Origin: Siderastrea radians
Lineage: Eukaryota > Cnidaria > Anthozoa > Scleractinia > Rhizangiidae
Length of the DNA: 64,000 bases
NCBI GenBank assembly: GCA_964017195.1
Contig: OZ024887.1
Location: forward strand, 65,541,246-65,605,245
Direction: 5' to 3'
Shown here: in pieces, positions 12,913 through 24,349 of the stretch
Position numbering within the stretch: position 1 is the first letter of the stretch
How the letters are laid out: the number at the start of each line of letters is the position of its first letter
Made by a program: the position numbers and the translations under genes
The notes under the pieces: generated by a model
What the model was told of the DNA's origin: nothing
Database searches by the model: none
The model's input: only the letters and a program-made list of their open reading frames with translations

Positions 12913-12948
12913 TCCACTGATGAAGGGGTCATACCCCAAACGTCTGGA
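12913..12948 (+). ncRNA. Hammerhead-like core, right end of the PLE
   Basis: TCCA, CTGATGA, AGGGGTC/ATACCCC hairpin, AAACGTC, TGGA. Stem I (TCCA/TGGA) and stem II are intact, but G12 of the GAAA box is missing. Hammerheads in Penelope elements are established. This copy is probably inactive. Confidence 0.55.
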
Positions 12949-13060
12949 GCACTTTTCTCAAAACATTTAATTATTGTGAGAAAAATAGCTTACTAAAATA
13001 ACGATACACCGAAATCATAATATTGACAAAATTGATTGCAGTAAACAGGCCGAAAAGAAA

Positions 13061-13925
13061 TTAGTTTAGTTTCTTAGCCTACTCTTCCAGAGATCAGTTA
13101 GTAAACCAAAATCCTAAATTTATTTTCGGCATTTTTATTGATCTTCCATGGCGAAGTTTTCCTCCTGGTTTTCCTGCAAGCGCTGGCTTTAACATGATAG
13201 TTAAAATGCCCACTAGTACTGTCGCTTTTCATTTTAGCTGCTTAATGAAGACACTAAAATTAAAAAACACTGAGGAAAAAACTGTAAACATCCTCGTTGT
13301 CAGGGGGAACGACTGACAACAATAATACTTGGCTTAAGAAAAATACCCTGGCATCACGGAGTCCCAAATGCAAATGGTTAAAAATATTTCAAATATTGCT
13401 TTATTTCCGCGAAGCTGTATGTTTTGCTTTGCCAGTTTAACTCTATCATAGTAATATTCCTTCCACGTCTTGACTCCATTCCTCTGTCAATTGTATTTGT
13501 TACTAAAATCAGGAAAACAAAAACAGATTATTAATTAAGTAGTTTTTGTTTCATATTGCAAGAACGACAACTTACCTAGAGAAGGAGAAGGGCTCATATG
13601 TTACGACAAATAGACAGGAAAATGACACTTGAAATACTGTTGCAAGTATCTACGTAGTAAATATAACCAAACTCATTATCGTAATTTTTTTGTAAGTTCA
13701 ATTTTTGTTTCGCTTTTGTCAAATACGTCATGCAGTTTACACCTGTATCTTAGCCTTTTATTGGGTATCATTGCTTCGCACTCTTAATAATTACTCCCGC
13801 GCTTAACACACAGGTTATAAGACGTCTCAGGTCGTAAGTGTTCAAAGGTAAGAAATTTGATTAAGCCCATTCAACGGGCTTGACAAACAGTTACACAAAG
13901 GTAGTTTAGACAATCCATTCAGGAC
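13061..13925. other. Region 5' of FReD gene 2
   Basis: Intergenic sequence between the end of repeat copy A' and the gene 2 start codon. No exon or repeat was recognised. It should hold the gene 2 promoter, but no TATA box or other element is clear enough to call. Confidence 0.3.
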
Positions 13926-16418
13926 ATGCTTTTCTGGCTGTTATTTCTTTTTGGAACGACTGTGCAAGCCACCAGCCGCATTTCACGGCCCAATGCACAA
14001 GTTGTTAATTTTGCCAAGCCGCTGGTAGGACGAAAACTGAATGGAAGCGTGATAGAAGAAATAGAAGGAGATAATGAAGTAACTTGTCAATTCAAGTGCG
14101 TCAAAGACGAGCGGTGTCATTCTTATAACTTTGGAACATTGACCAAAAGTGAGGGGTCTTTTAGCTTATGTCAGCTAAGCGGCTCTGACCGATTTGCCGG
14201 TCTTCTTAACTTCACCGAAGATGAAAATTTCAAGTACTGTGGTTTACAGGTATTTTTTTGGAAACTTAAACCATGACACTTATTTCACTCAACAGTAGAA
14301 CGTCAGTAACCCAGATTGTTCAAACGAACTGATTTCACTTGAGGTATATTAGACAACCATGGGTATTAATAAAGGAAATCAGGGTGGAAAGTCAATTTTC
14401 TTTTACCATGAAGTCGTTAACCTTTACAAATAATTTTAAAAGCTTGTTTAAGACAGTATAACTGGAGGTCACCCCGAAGGCAGAAAACGAACACAGCAGC
14501 AAATTTTGAAAGGCATTCGCTTATTCATAACATGATAAAATCCATGTGGTTTTAGAAATGTGTTCAGCTTTTAGGATATATGTATAAACAGAGTTCGTTG
14601 CCAAAACAAACTTTAAATATTTTATTTTTAACAGAGTGTCTGTGAGAAGGACAGCTCTACTTGTGGTGACAAAGGAGTTTGCATCCCAAACTATCAGGAA
14701 GGCAGCGTACGATGCAATTGTCGCGATGGCTATACAGGAAAACCTTGCAGTAAGTTTTTAATTTTTCAAACATTCATAAGGGGGAAACATTAGAACTGCT
14801 AAAGATCATATCTTGTAAGATCAGTTTCGGATTTATGACAGGTGGTCGTTCCTCCCCATTTTGTCAAAAAATATGTCTTAGAGGGCTTTTTTCACTCCCC
14901 TCTCCCCCTCCCCCCACTGTTTTTTACCCCGGGTCTCCGCGTTGTATATACAAAGGCCTGCATCCGGCCGCACTAGTCATTCCTCAGCTATTCTTTTAAC
15001 TAACAGAGCCAAATAGTTGCGCCCAACTTCTCCAAGATGGGTTTACTTCTAGTGGTGTGTACACCATTAATCCAGATGGCGGCAAACCGATGAAAGTGTT
15101 CTGTGACATGACATCGGACGGTGGAGGCTGGACCGTTTTTCAGAAACGTCTTGACGGCTCGATTGACTTTTATCTCGGATGGGAGTTCTACAAGAATGGG
15201 TTTGGAAATCTTAACGGTGAGTTTTGGCTTGGAAACGATAATCTTCACCGCTTGACTTCAGCTTATAACGTCACCCTTAGAGTTGACTTGGAGGACTTTG
15301 ATGGCGACATCAGATACGCTGAGTACACGAAGTTTCATGTTTCAGACGAGGGAGATAAATACCGCCTTTCGATTGGAGGATACAGTGGCACGGCGGGTAA
15401 CTCAATGACTTCAGAAGATTCATACTGGAAGGCAGAGTAAGTTAACGCTAGTTAAATTTTAATCTCCTTAAAACTAGTTCGACGCTTTCAGTACGTCAAA
15501 TGTAAGTTCCTTAAGCACCCTAGACCGAAAGCCAAATATTTTCCCTTCCCACCCGGCCTATTACTCATTCAATAAGTACTTATCATACTATCGATTTAAA
15601 AATTGTTTTTGTATTAGTATTATAAGGACATCCGACAATGCACTTGGAAATTAAAATTCGTTTTTACTTTGCTGGCTATATTACGGGTGACAAGATAATT
15701 GAAAATCTCATCGCGAGAGGCTGTACGCGTTCCTAGCGTGTCCATACGGCGTTCTGTAATTCACCATTATTTGGACTGCCTAAACAAACTCTAAAGAAGC
15801 TGCAGCATGTTCAGAATGTAGCAGCCCGGATTGTGACACTTACGCGCAAATGTGAACATATTACACCGGTACTTTATAAACTTCACTGGCTACCTATAGA
15901 AGAGCGCATAGTTTTTTAAGATTCTTCTGATGACATTTAAGTGCATGATGGGCTTAGCCCCATCATATCTGTCTGATCTAGTTGAGAGATATGTCCCAAG
16001 ACGCAACCTACGTTCTATGAATGGCCATCGGTTGGTGGAGGTTAAGCATAATCTGCGCAACTACGGTTTTCGATCATTCTCTGTAGCCGCGCCACAACTG
16101 TGGAATGCTTTACCGTCTGACATCCGGAGCTTGCGATAATATATCAGAGTTTAAGCGCTAGCTAAAGACATATCTTTTTAGGAAAGCTTTTAGTTAGGTA
16201 TTTTTATAATTTAGTGTTTTCTTTTTAGAATTACTTAATATACTACGTAAACTAGCTAGTCTTTTTATTCTTTTTAAGTCGTTTTTAGTGTTTTACTCTT
16301 TTATTGATCTTTTATCTTTTATTATATACATATTGTAACGTTTTTATACAGATGTGTAATTTTAAACAACTTGTTAAGCGCTACTGGATAGCGATAGAAA
16401 TATAGCGCTATATAATTA

Positions 16419-16467
<49 letters not shown>

Positions 16468-17007
16468 TTTCTGGACCCACACAAGTTAACGCGTAAGGCC
16501 CTCATACGAGGGGCCGTATATGTTTATAGGAAGTTTCTCACTTGATAGCAAGACAACGCAGTCTGGTCTTGTGAATTAGGGGGAAGATTTGCAACTCGGA
16601 GTCACTTGATCTCATTTTCAGCACATCTCCTAGAAATTCACAATAAAAGATAAAAGCTCTAATTTAAATATAAAAGAATGTGAAATATTCGATCATTGTT
16701 TAAGTTTATATTTAAGGTTAAATTTTAAGGTTAATTTAAGAGAAGAAGTGTGTTTTGGTTGGCATTGCGCTGAAACACGACAGATTCAGTCTAGCAAACC
16801 TGTTATTCAAGAATCTTCTCGCCTGAAAGTCAAGCGATTTGAAACCTTTTCCAGGTTGTCGTTTACAATTAGATTTAGCCTGTTGTAGGTGTCCAGGTAA
16901 CGAGGTTCTTTCTCCTTTTTCCCTTCACGATAGTTTTTCCCACACCCCGGAGGGCCCCACTGAAGAGCACCTATTGGTGAAGTGGGCTCCCTGCTAAAAT
17001 ATTATTA

Positions 17008-17090
<83 letters not shown>

Positions 17091-17450
17091 GGTGGTGGTA
17101 GTAGTAGTAGTATTTATCACCGAACGTCTGGAACAGCCAAGCCTTTTGTCACACTTTATTTATTTGAGATAGCACATACATCATTATTATCTCCTTGGTT
17201 TTGGTTTTTGTTTTCTAGCGGGATGCAGTTTACCACAAGAGATCAGGACAATGATCTAGCGTCGGGTGGCAGCTGTGCTTACTGGTACAAAGGAGCCTGG
17301 TGGTACAACGCGTGTTTCTCATCCAATCTGAACGGCTTGTACCTTGGAGGACAACATTCACAGACTGGCATAGGGGTTAATTGGGGTGCGTTTAGAGGAT
17401 ACAAATACTCACTGAAACGCACCGAGATGAAAGTAAAGCCTAATCCATAA
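13926..17450 (+). CDS. FReD gene 2: PAN-EGF-fibrinogen-domain secreted protein
   Basis: Four exons: 13926-14249, 14635-14749, 15007-15436 and 17219-17450, with GT-AG borders and the same phases (0, 1, 2) as gene 1. They join to an open 366-aa protein. Exon 1: signal peptide (MLFWLLFLFGTTVQA) and PAN-like domain with an extra cysteine near its end (FKYCGLQ). Exon 2: EGF-like module. Exons 3 and 4: fibrinogen domain with [21 protein letters not shown] and [15 protein letters not shown]. The third intron (1.78 kb) is swollen by LINE fragments and triplet repeats, but the exon borders are clean. Transcribed away from gene 1. A role in extracellular recognition is inferred from the family. Confidence 0.9.
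15770..16470 (+). mobile_element. CR1-like LINE 3' fragment in intron 3 of FReD gene 2
   Basis: Starts within the RT C-terminal region (LQHVQNVAAR, then PVLYKLHWLPIEERI across a frame break) and continues as an open stretch at 15930-16139 with APSYLSDLVERYVPRRNLRS and SVAAPQLWNALPSDIRS. The 3' end carries the TAGCGCTATATAA motif and an (ATT)n tail at about 16428-16468, typical of this LINE group. 5' truncated, same orientation as the host gene. Confidence 0.8.
16815..17115 (+). repeat. Second LINE-like 3' tail and triplet microsatellites
   Basis: A GC-rich stretch around CACACCCCGGAGGGCCCCAC runs into TAAAATATTATTATCATT and an (ATT)n tail to about 17055, followed by (AGT)n, (GGT)n and (AGT)n up to 17113. 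It is probably another LINE 3' end with an expanded microsatellite, about 105 bases before the last exon of gene 2. Confidence 0.6.
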
Positions 17451-17755
17451 AAACGATAACTGTAGTGTTTTTACCCGGCTTCCTGTTATCTCAGTGTTGT
17501 TGGGCCTTGTTACAACTTGAGTCTCGTTCTAATCCTGCACCTCTTAACTTTATGGTCAAACGTGGACTGCGAAGCTTGCAATGCGCTTCCTTTAAGTATT
17601 TCCGTATTTTCATTTACATTGCCTTTTTCATAATTATCAGGTGACCCTGTGCATGTAAGTACAAATACTGAAAAAGCACTCTCCAAAAAAACAGCTGCAG
17701 AACAACTCACAATGATACTACTTTATAGTCGCCGTCATATGGAATACACTTGCAA
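17451..17755. other. Region 3' of FReD gene 2
   Basis: Non-coding. It should contain the 3' untranslated region of gene 2, but no canonical AATAAA signal was seen close to the stop codon. Confidence 0.3.
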
Positions 17756-17759
17756 TTAA

Positions 17760-18052
17760 GGTGGCTCCCTAGAGTTTCTACAAAAGTGACTATACGAACT
17801 GGCAAAACTTGCAAAAGAAGCCCTAGTTCTGTTTTCTTGCAGTCTTTAATCCTGAATTTTACCAGTAAGGTTACCAACATAATTACCCTTATATTTCAGG
17901 TTTTGTTTCTTAGGCATACGCCGTTGTCACGGCAACAAAGCATCTAAAGAATGACCGATATTTGCCATTAATTCGTCTTTTTTCTTATCTTATTATTATT
18001 TTTTCTTATCATCATCAGCGCGCGCGGGGTCATAAAACTATAGGGAGCCACC
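17760..18052. mobile_element. TTAA-flanked MITE (Kolobok or piggyBac type)
   Basis: Perfect 12-bp terminal inverted repeats GGTGGCTCCCTA and TAGGGAGCCACC, flanked on both sides by TTAA (17756-17759 and 18053-18056). At 293 bp without coding capacity it is a non-autonomous element. The TTAA duplication fits Kolobok- or piggyBac-type transposases. Confidence 0.85.
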
Positions 18053-18591
18053 TTAACCATCAAAGAGAAATACCATATAATTTAAGATAGGTGGAAATCT
18101 ATTGGAGAGCATCAGAAGTCCTGCATCTTCCAGACCAAAAAGGAAATCAGCTATTTGATTAAAGATGTAATGTCCACGAATCAGAAGAGAATTTTTGCTT
18201 GTTTGTTTGTTTGCTTGTTTGTTTGTTTATGTGCGTACGTTCTGATTAATCTTATAACCTTTGGTCTTTGTAAATTTGCTACACTCTAACCTCGCAGCCT
18301 CGAATAGCTAGCCTTGAACAGCTTCAGCTATAAATGAGAGTAGTGTATACTTGTGCAAGCGTTTTTCGCTTAATTTTTGAGTTAATGTTATTGCTGATGT
18401 CAACGTTTTTTCTCTTTTTTAGTTTAACTAAACTATCTAAAATCGTTTATCATGACAAATCTTACTCGTTTGAGACTGACTTTGGTTGATTTATCAGGTT
18501 TTATGAAACAAAATATCATTTTCTTTAGGATTCTCACGCAGATTTCAGTTGACATTGTACCCGAGTTATCATTTTAGTGAATACTTGTCTA

Positions 18592-18819
18592 CTAGCCTAG
18601 TACAATAAACGACGGTACACAAAACGACCTGTCTCCATGACCGACTCCTTGTACATGTTCCCGGGAATTGTGTCCTCCGTGCTTGGCCCGGATAAAGTTT
18701 TGTCGGTAGTCCCTGTAACCAATCCTCTCCTGTAAACACATCAGGGAACAGTTCTCACCTGTCCACAACGATGAGCTTTTCGACAATGGGAAGTAGCAGG
18801 GAGCGACAGGCCTGCACAA
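18592..18819 (-). other. Possible coding fragment at the edge of a foldback repeat
   Basis: The minus strand is open over 75 codons. Between a CAG at 18812-18814 and the donor-like CAG|GTGAGAAC at 18757, another frame gives CRSLLLPIVEKLIVVDR, which resembles a leucine-rich stretch in METTL25/RRNAD1-like proteins. The match is short and from memory, and no neighbouring exons fit. It may be a captured exon piece, since the foldback arm extends into it, or chance. Confidence 0.2.
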
Positions 18820-19852
18820 CTTCTAACCATGGAAACATTTATCTAATGTAGCCTCTTAATATTTTGCATTGACAAGTCTGTGATTTTCAAGAAAGGATAT
18901 GAGCGGTGGCTCTTAAAACTTTTTCCCCTTGCAATGACTGTCTTTGTTTTATACAAGTAAAGCGCCATTTTTTTCATGAAAACATATATGAGGTTTGGCA
19001 CTGTTTGTTGATATTGTGTTCAGTCAAATGCGTAACAATTAGCCCCTTTTGAAACTGTGAGTTTCGTGTCTCTGGAGATTAATACGCTTCCTCCTGTTGC
19101 AAGCAAGTCTTTCGGCTGCGTTTTCCTTTTTCTTTTAATAAATATGCCGATTTGTACAGGCAAGACCATGGTTTCGACCCTCCACATGGTTCTCATCAAG
19201 GTTCTCAGCTTTGTGAGTTGCTCTTTTTATGCAAGCTCATTTACTTTGTGAGAATTACAAGGCATTCTCTTTGGCACAGGTTTTCCGTTGTGTATTTGTA
19301 CTCACTGTGCGTCTCGAAAATCCTGGATTTCTACTGGCTATCCAAAGGTAGCCAACTGTCATATGTGGTGTTGGATCCTTTTCCGTTTAAAGTTTACGTG
19401 TGTTTCCATGTATTGCGCTTTTTGAAATTTTAGCACTCTGTGTTAGGCTGAAATGAAAAAAAATAATAATAAATAAATAAATGACTAAGTAAAAGGAAAC
19501 GCAGTCGAAAGACTTGCTTACAACAGGAGGAAGCGTATTAAGCTCCAGAGACACGAAACTCACAGTTTCAAATGGGGCTAATTGTTACGGATTTGACTGA
19601 ACACAATATCAACAAACAGTGCCAAACCTTATACATGTTTTAATGAAAAAATGGCACTTTCTAAAACAATTAAAGACAGTCATTGCAACGACAAATCTTT
19701 TAAAGAACCACGGCTCATATCCTTTCTTGAAAATCACATACTTGTCATGCAAAAATATTAAGAGGCTACATTAAATAAATGTTTCCATTGTTAGAAGTTG
19801 TGCAGGCCTGTCTCTCCTTGTTACTTTCCACCAAGCTGCCGTCTTTGTATTG
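18785..19852. mobile_element. Foldback element with ~360-bp inverted arms
   Basis: Left arm 18785-19150 is the reverse complement of right arm 19478-19852, at roughly 85-90 percent identity by eye. Shared blocks include GGCCTGCACAACTTC, AATATTTTGCAT and GAGTTTCGTGTCTCTGGAG. The spacer (19151-19477) has no recognised gene. It looks like a foldback DNA transposon or an old inverted duplication. No clear target duplication was found. Confidence 0.7.
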
Positions 19853-20240
19853 GTCAATTTCAGTGTTTACCATACGCGAAAAAGGCTTGGTCGAGGCTTG
19901 GTTTCTTCATTTTCACTGTGCTGTTTCCTTAGACAAATAACTTTACATAAGAAGTACAAATGGGAGCCAGCGAACTGTTGAGGAATTCTAACACAAAAGC
20001 CCCGCCGGTAACCCTGTGATGGACTAGCGTCCCACCCAGGAGGGGCGTAGTCATGCTCCTTGTTGATTCATACTGCAGAAATCGAAGTTAAGCGCTGACC
20101 TTGATAAGCCTCATGGCGCACGACTTTACTTTTTTACCTTGTAAGCGAAAAAGCTGTTAAAGAAGGATTGGTATTATGCTGAACAAGAACCCATCAGTGG
20201 GGATAGGGCCTTGTTGGATCATCATTCAGGGATCTTTTGG

Positions 20241-20560
20241 GGAGCGGGGATGGCGCAGTGGTGGGAACACTCGCTTCTCACCAATGAAGCTACAAGCCCG
20301 GGTTCGATTTCCGGACCCGGCGAGTCATATGTGGGTTGAGTTTGTCGTTGGTTCTCTTCCTTGCTCCAAGGGTTTTTTCTCCGGGTCCTCCGGTTTTTCC
20401 TCCTCCTCAAAAACCAACATTTCAAAATTCCAATTCTATCTGGAATCCGAGGGCCACAGGTTTGTCAGTTGAAGACTGTTTACTGTCTCCCTTGTCAAAC
20501 AAAGGCAATTTATTTATTTATTTATTTATTTATTTATCTATTTATTTATTTTATTCATTT
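20241..20560 (+). mobile_element. tRNA-derived SINE
   Basis: The head carries a pol III box A (ATGGCGCAGTGGTGGG at about 20248) and box B (GGGTTCGATTTCCGG at about 20299) in tRNA-like spacing. The body contains GTCATATGTGGGTTGAG and CTCAAAAACCAACATTTC, and it ends in a (TTTA)n tail at about 20506-20552. The tRNA-like part cannot fold into a full functional tRNA and is followed directly by the SINE body, so no tRNA gene is called. Confidence 0.8.
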
Positions 20561-20604
20561 GCTTTATGTTTTATGCATGAACTGGAGGAAGCCTGAAGCG
20601 ATTC

Positions 20605-20700
20605 GCTATGATGAAGGGCTATTAAACGTTAAAAACGTCAGATTCTGAATTTCCTTACGGTGACCAATTTACCTTTAATATCAGCTCAGTTGATAAAGAC
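20605..20700 (+). mobile_element. Penelope-type end with decayed hammerhead core
   Basis: Homologous to 26247-26340: both continue with TTACGGTG(A/G)CCAATTTAC and CTCAGTTGATAAA. The ribozyme region reads ATGATGA, AGGGCT..GTT, AAAAACGTC, with C3 and the GAAA box altered, so it is a dead relic. It lies right after the SINE tail. Confidence 0.5.
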
Positions 20701-21726
20701 AAATATTGCGCTGTCAGTCATAGCTATAAATCATGTTTTCACAGGCACTTCATATGGTTGACGTTGACTCAGGGCATCAAACAAACTTACGAAGAAGTTA
20801 TTTAAGGTGATTCCCTGGAAAAAGAATCTGTCATAGATTTGTAATAAAACTTGGCACAAATATTCAAAACGTCATGTAGGTTCTAAAATTACAATAAAAA
20901 TGGGGGGAGGGGTCACCGGGCTCTTTGTAGTAGTATACTGGTGACGACTACAGTGTTTAAAGGCATTTTCAGGCAATAACCGGTCGAAGCCAAAATGCTC
21001 TGCAATATTTCCACTGCAGGCTGATATTTCTTTTATAAGTTGACTTTATACATACGTAGAGTCATCTGTGTTGTACAAAACATGTCCGAAAAGCTTCAAA
21101 TTTACTGGACACTCAAAATGTAGACGTTGACGACGGTAGCTTGATGTGCGGTCATCTACCCTAAACAGCTTTTTTCCTAGGATTTCTTTAAACTGTACAA
21201 AACCTGATCATAGGCTTTTTGCCATCTTTTTTTTTTTGCGCTTTATATTGCATTGCCTGATTGAATTTATACAATTTATATCATTTACAGTGAAACTAAT
21301 ACAATTGTACAATATATATCATTTACAGTGAAACCAATAATATCCGATCAGACATTGAGTACGGTAGCACTTAAAGACTAGTTGTCAAAGAAGGAATCCC
21401 CCTAGAGATTAAAATAAAAAAGTGCATGCAGACGGACATGCGATGAACGGTATGCTGTTACAATGATATGATGAGATGTTGCATAATACTATCGTAATTT
21501 CTAGGACCGCGTTCTCGCTAATCCAGAGTACCGATATCCCGGATCTGCTATCCGGGCCCTCACATCCAAACCCCCCTTTTATTAGCTTGTAATAGGGGTC
21601 GTATTCGAGTGTATAGATCACATAATTTCAAGTGTTCAAATGTTCAGAGTCTCTTATGTGTATGAGGTGGAACAATGCAACAGTCTCTATAGTGCTGTAA
21701 AATCACAAAAAAAGTCAAATAAATTG

Positions 21727-22205
21727 AAGCGGTTTCTATAGTGCAAAGTCCTTTATAGCGGTTTAGCTTAATCTGAAATGAAGTCTTTAAATTTAGTGGC
21801 CTCTCTGGACGCAAGTTTCCTCGGAGTCTGTCACAGGACGCACGTCCTTGCTCTGTGTCGAAGTCTGCTCCCTGCCGGCGTCCACGTTTACTTGAGTCGC
21901 CGTCTGCTCTGAACTGCTCTGATCCCCGCAGGCGTTCACCTGATCTATCCACTGACATTTGAAGCGGTTTCTACAGTGCAAAGTTCTTTAAAGCCAAGAG
22001 AGGATATCCTCTCTTGTTATAGCCTAATCTCAAATGAAGTCGGTAAATTTAGTGGCCTCTCTGGACGCAAGTTTCCTTCAGGGTCTGTCACTGGACGCAC
22101 GTCCTTGCTCTGTGTGGAAGTCTGCGTCCACCTTTACTTGAGTCTCCGTCTGTTCTGAACTGCTCTGATCCCCGCAGGCGTTCACCTGATCTGTCCGTTG
22201 ACACT
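21727..22205. repeat. Tandem duplication of a ~240-bp unit
   Basis: Two head-to-tail copies, about 21727-21960 and 21961-22205, both beginning GCGGTTTCTA(T/C)AGTGCAAAG and containing TTAGTGGCCTCTCTGGACGC and TCCCCGCAGGCGTTCACCTG. On the minus strand each copy is open (residues DQVNACGDQSSSEQT), so it could once have been coding. No domain was recognised. Confidence 0.7.
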
Positions 22206-22466
22206 GCATCCGAGTCAAATGTATCCCTATTACAATCACATTATGAAGCGTAAAATTATTCATCAGTTTTGTAATTCAAAGAAGCCATTTTTTGACGTGC
22301 AAAATCACTTTACGATAAAATAAGAAAGAAATTAATTTCATCCATGTATGAGTCCCTCCATTACTATCGGAAGCACATGAAAGCACTTAGTTACTGTGCA
22401 TACGTTTTGCAAATCTCGGGATGGTCCAAGAAACTTGAGTACTGAAGGTCAACTCATGTTTTTGAC

Positions 22467-22790
22467 GTGCTCGCACTAGGTGAAACTTGGCTTTCTCCGA
22501 ACATAACTGACAACGAAGTCGATATACCCGGATACACGGTAGTTCTTCGAAAAGACCGCACTGGATCGGCTAAGTTGAACGGAGGTGGAGTTTCGCTTTA
22601 TGTACGAGAGAACAGTCCTTTCACTGTGAAAAATGACTTGGCAGCAAAAAATGAAGAAATGTTATGGAACGAAATTAACAGGCCGAAGTGCAAACCGCTT
22701 TTGATTGCCGCTGCATATAAGCCTCCACACCAATTGATTGCCGCTGTATATAAGCCTCCAAACAGCCCCATAAGAAAGAAATGCTCAGTA
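22467..22790 (+). mobile_element. CR1-like LINE endonuclease fragment
   Basis: Open frame with the apurinic-type endonuclease signatures of non-LTR elements: ETWLSPNITDNEVDIPGYTV, the GGGVSLYVRE segment, and LLIAAAYKPP. A short local duplication repeats the YKPP segment. Truncated on both sides. It sits where the last exon of FReD gene 3 should follow, so its insertion or an associated deletion may have removed that exon. Confidence 0.8.
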
Positions 22791-22831
22791 ATGAGCTTTT
22801 TTCATCTGAGAATATTTGTTTACTTTCTTAC

Positions 22832-24349
22832 TTTGCTGAGTTGACGCTTGTCATCGCGTCACCAGCCGTGCCACTGTATCCTCCAATCAAAAGCCAATAT
22901 TTATCACCCTCGTCAGCCACTTCAAATGTCGTATATTCAGCGTATGCAGTGTTCCCATTAAAGTCCTCCAAGTCAACTCTCAACATCACGTCATCAGCGG
23001 CTGTCAAACGACGGAGTTTGTCGTTTCCAAGCCAGAACTCGCCCTTCAGATTTCCAAATCCATTCTTATAGGACGTCCAATCAAGATAAAACTCGACAGA
23101 ACCATCCAAACGTCTCTGAAAAACGGTCCAGCCTCCACCGTCCGTGGTCATGTCACACAACACGTACATTGGCTTGCCGCCATCAGGACTGATGGTGTAT
23201 ACCCCACTGGATGTGAAACCATCTTGAAGGAGTTGGGAGCAGCTTTTGGCTTCTGTTGAGTTAGTTGAAAATAAATCTTAACAACACGTCTATTCCTTTT
23301 AGAAACTGAATCGTGCAAACACTCGAGGGAGTTTGGCAGAATTCCAAACAACTTGGAAAAGAGCGTGCACTCGCCTATTTACCGCATCAGTGTGCGCAAA
23401 CGGCTAAGAGCTATTTTATTCATAAAGTAAAACAGCAATGAATTGGTCATACACAACTAGACAGCATGTTCATCACACAAATTATATCGACTCTTCACTT
23501 ACTGCAAGGTTTTCCTGTGTAGCCATCGCTGCATTTGCATCGTACAGTGTCATCCTGATAGTTTGGGATGCAAACTCCTTTGTCACCACAAAGAGAATTG
23601 TCCGCCTCACAGGCACTCTGTTTGAAAATATGACTCAACATGGTTTTGATGTTGTTGTTACTATTATATAATGGCTGTCGTATCGCTTTTCCCTTGACTT
23701 AATTAAATATATATGTACCGGTTTTCGATTATTGCAATTGCAAGGGTATAACAACTGAACCTGCTAATTAATGCAACAATTAAAACAAGATTTTGTGTGC
23801 TTCCGAAGGACCTAATAAAATGTTGCTGCTCTCTCTTAATTTTCAAAAGTTTCTTTGAAAAGAGCAACACGGATGTTGGCAGCAGCGTAGATATATTTAT
23901 CCCTAAGGTCGTCACTTTCTCAGTTCAAATGTTCATTTTAAGAATCCAAAATGATTTCTAGCAAATTCCATTACACCTGCACAAGTTACCCAACAAAGAC
24001 GAAACACAAAAAAGTAAAATCTGTAAAACCTGCACTCCTCTGTACTTGAAATCCTCATCCTTTGTAAAGTTATCCATACTGTCTAGCAAATCGATCAGAA
24101 TCACTCAGCTGACACTGGAATTTCTCAGCGTTGTTTTTCTCTATGGCGGTTGCAAAGTTGTAGGACTGGCATCGCTCATCCTCAACACACTTTAGTCTAC
24201 AAGAACCTTCCGAATCAAAAGCCGCTTCCATTCAGTTTCCAACCTTCTTGCGGCTTGGCGAAGTTAACGGCTTTAGAATCATGCTCTGAAATACGGCTTA
24301 TGCCGTGTACCGTTACGCCAAAAAGAAATCTGAACAACCAAAGATGCAT
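22832..24349 (-). pseudogene. FReD gene 3, broken
   Basis: Exon positions: 24030-24349, 23503-23617 and 22832-23252, with the gene 1 splice sites. Exon 1 starts MHLWLFRFLFG but is 320 instead of 324 bases. A deletion after LNGS shifts the frame into an early stop, and a second indel near DRFARQYG shifts it again. Exons 2 (EGF) and 3 (fibrinogen N-half with [14 protein letters not shown]) are still open and well conserved. The fibrinogen C-half exon (WWYN, calcium site) was not found anywhere between exon 3 and gene 2, and a LINE fragment begins about 40 bases away. Decay is recent, since two of three exons are intact. Divergently paired with gene 4. Confidence 0.85.

Larger units (their letters stand above)
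11205..12990 (+). mobile_element. Degenerate Penelope-like element with GIY-YIG remnant
   Basis: The element interrupts repeat copy A'. The sequence TGTGAGAAAA occurs on both sides (about 11188 and 12976), which looks like the target duplication. Coding remnants at 11440-11990 give the end of the RT (IFNDIPMCIYRRDSNLRDML), a CGKSRCRTC cysteine motif, and the C-terminal part of the GIY-YIG nuclease (VAEHFNLPNHS, QRRQHEERRLVHRLGTLAPR) spread over shifted frames. The YIG catalytic stretch is not preserved. The two ends are inverted copies of one sequence (TTTTGAGAAAAGTGCTC at the left), each with a decayed hammerhead core. A MITE is nested at 12361-12770. Confidence 0.75.

Noticed and set aside
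15000..15248. Minus-strand open frame over FReD gene 2
   Set aside because: Antisense shadow of exon 3, whose plus-strand translation is a clear fibrinogen domain.
20248..20320. tRNA gene suggested by box A and box B
   Set aside because: The sequence does not give complete tRNA arms and runs straight into a SINE body with a (TTTA)n tail.
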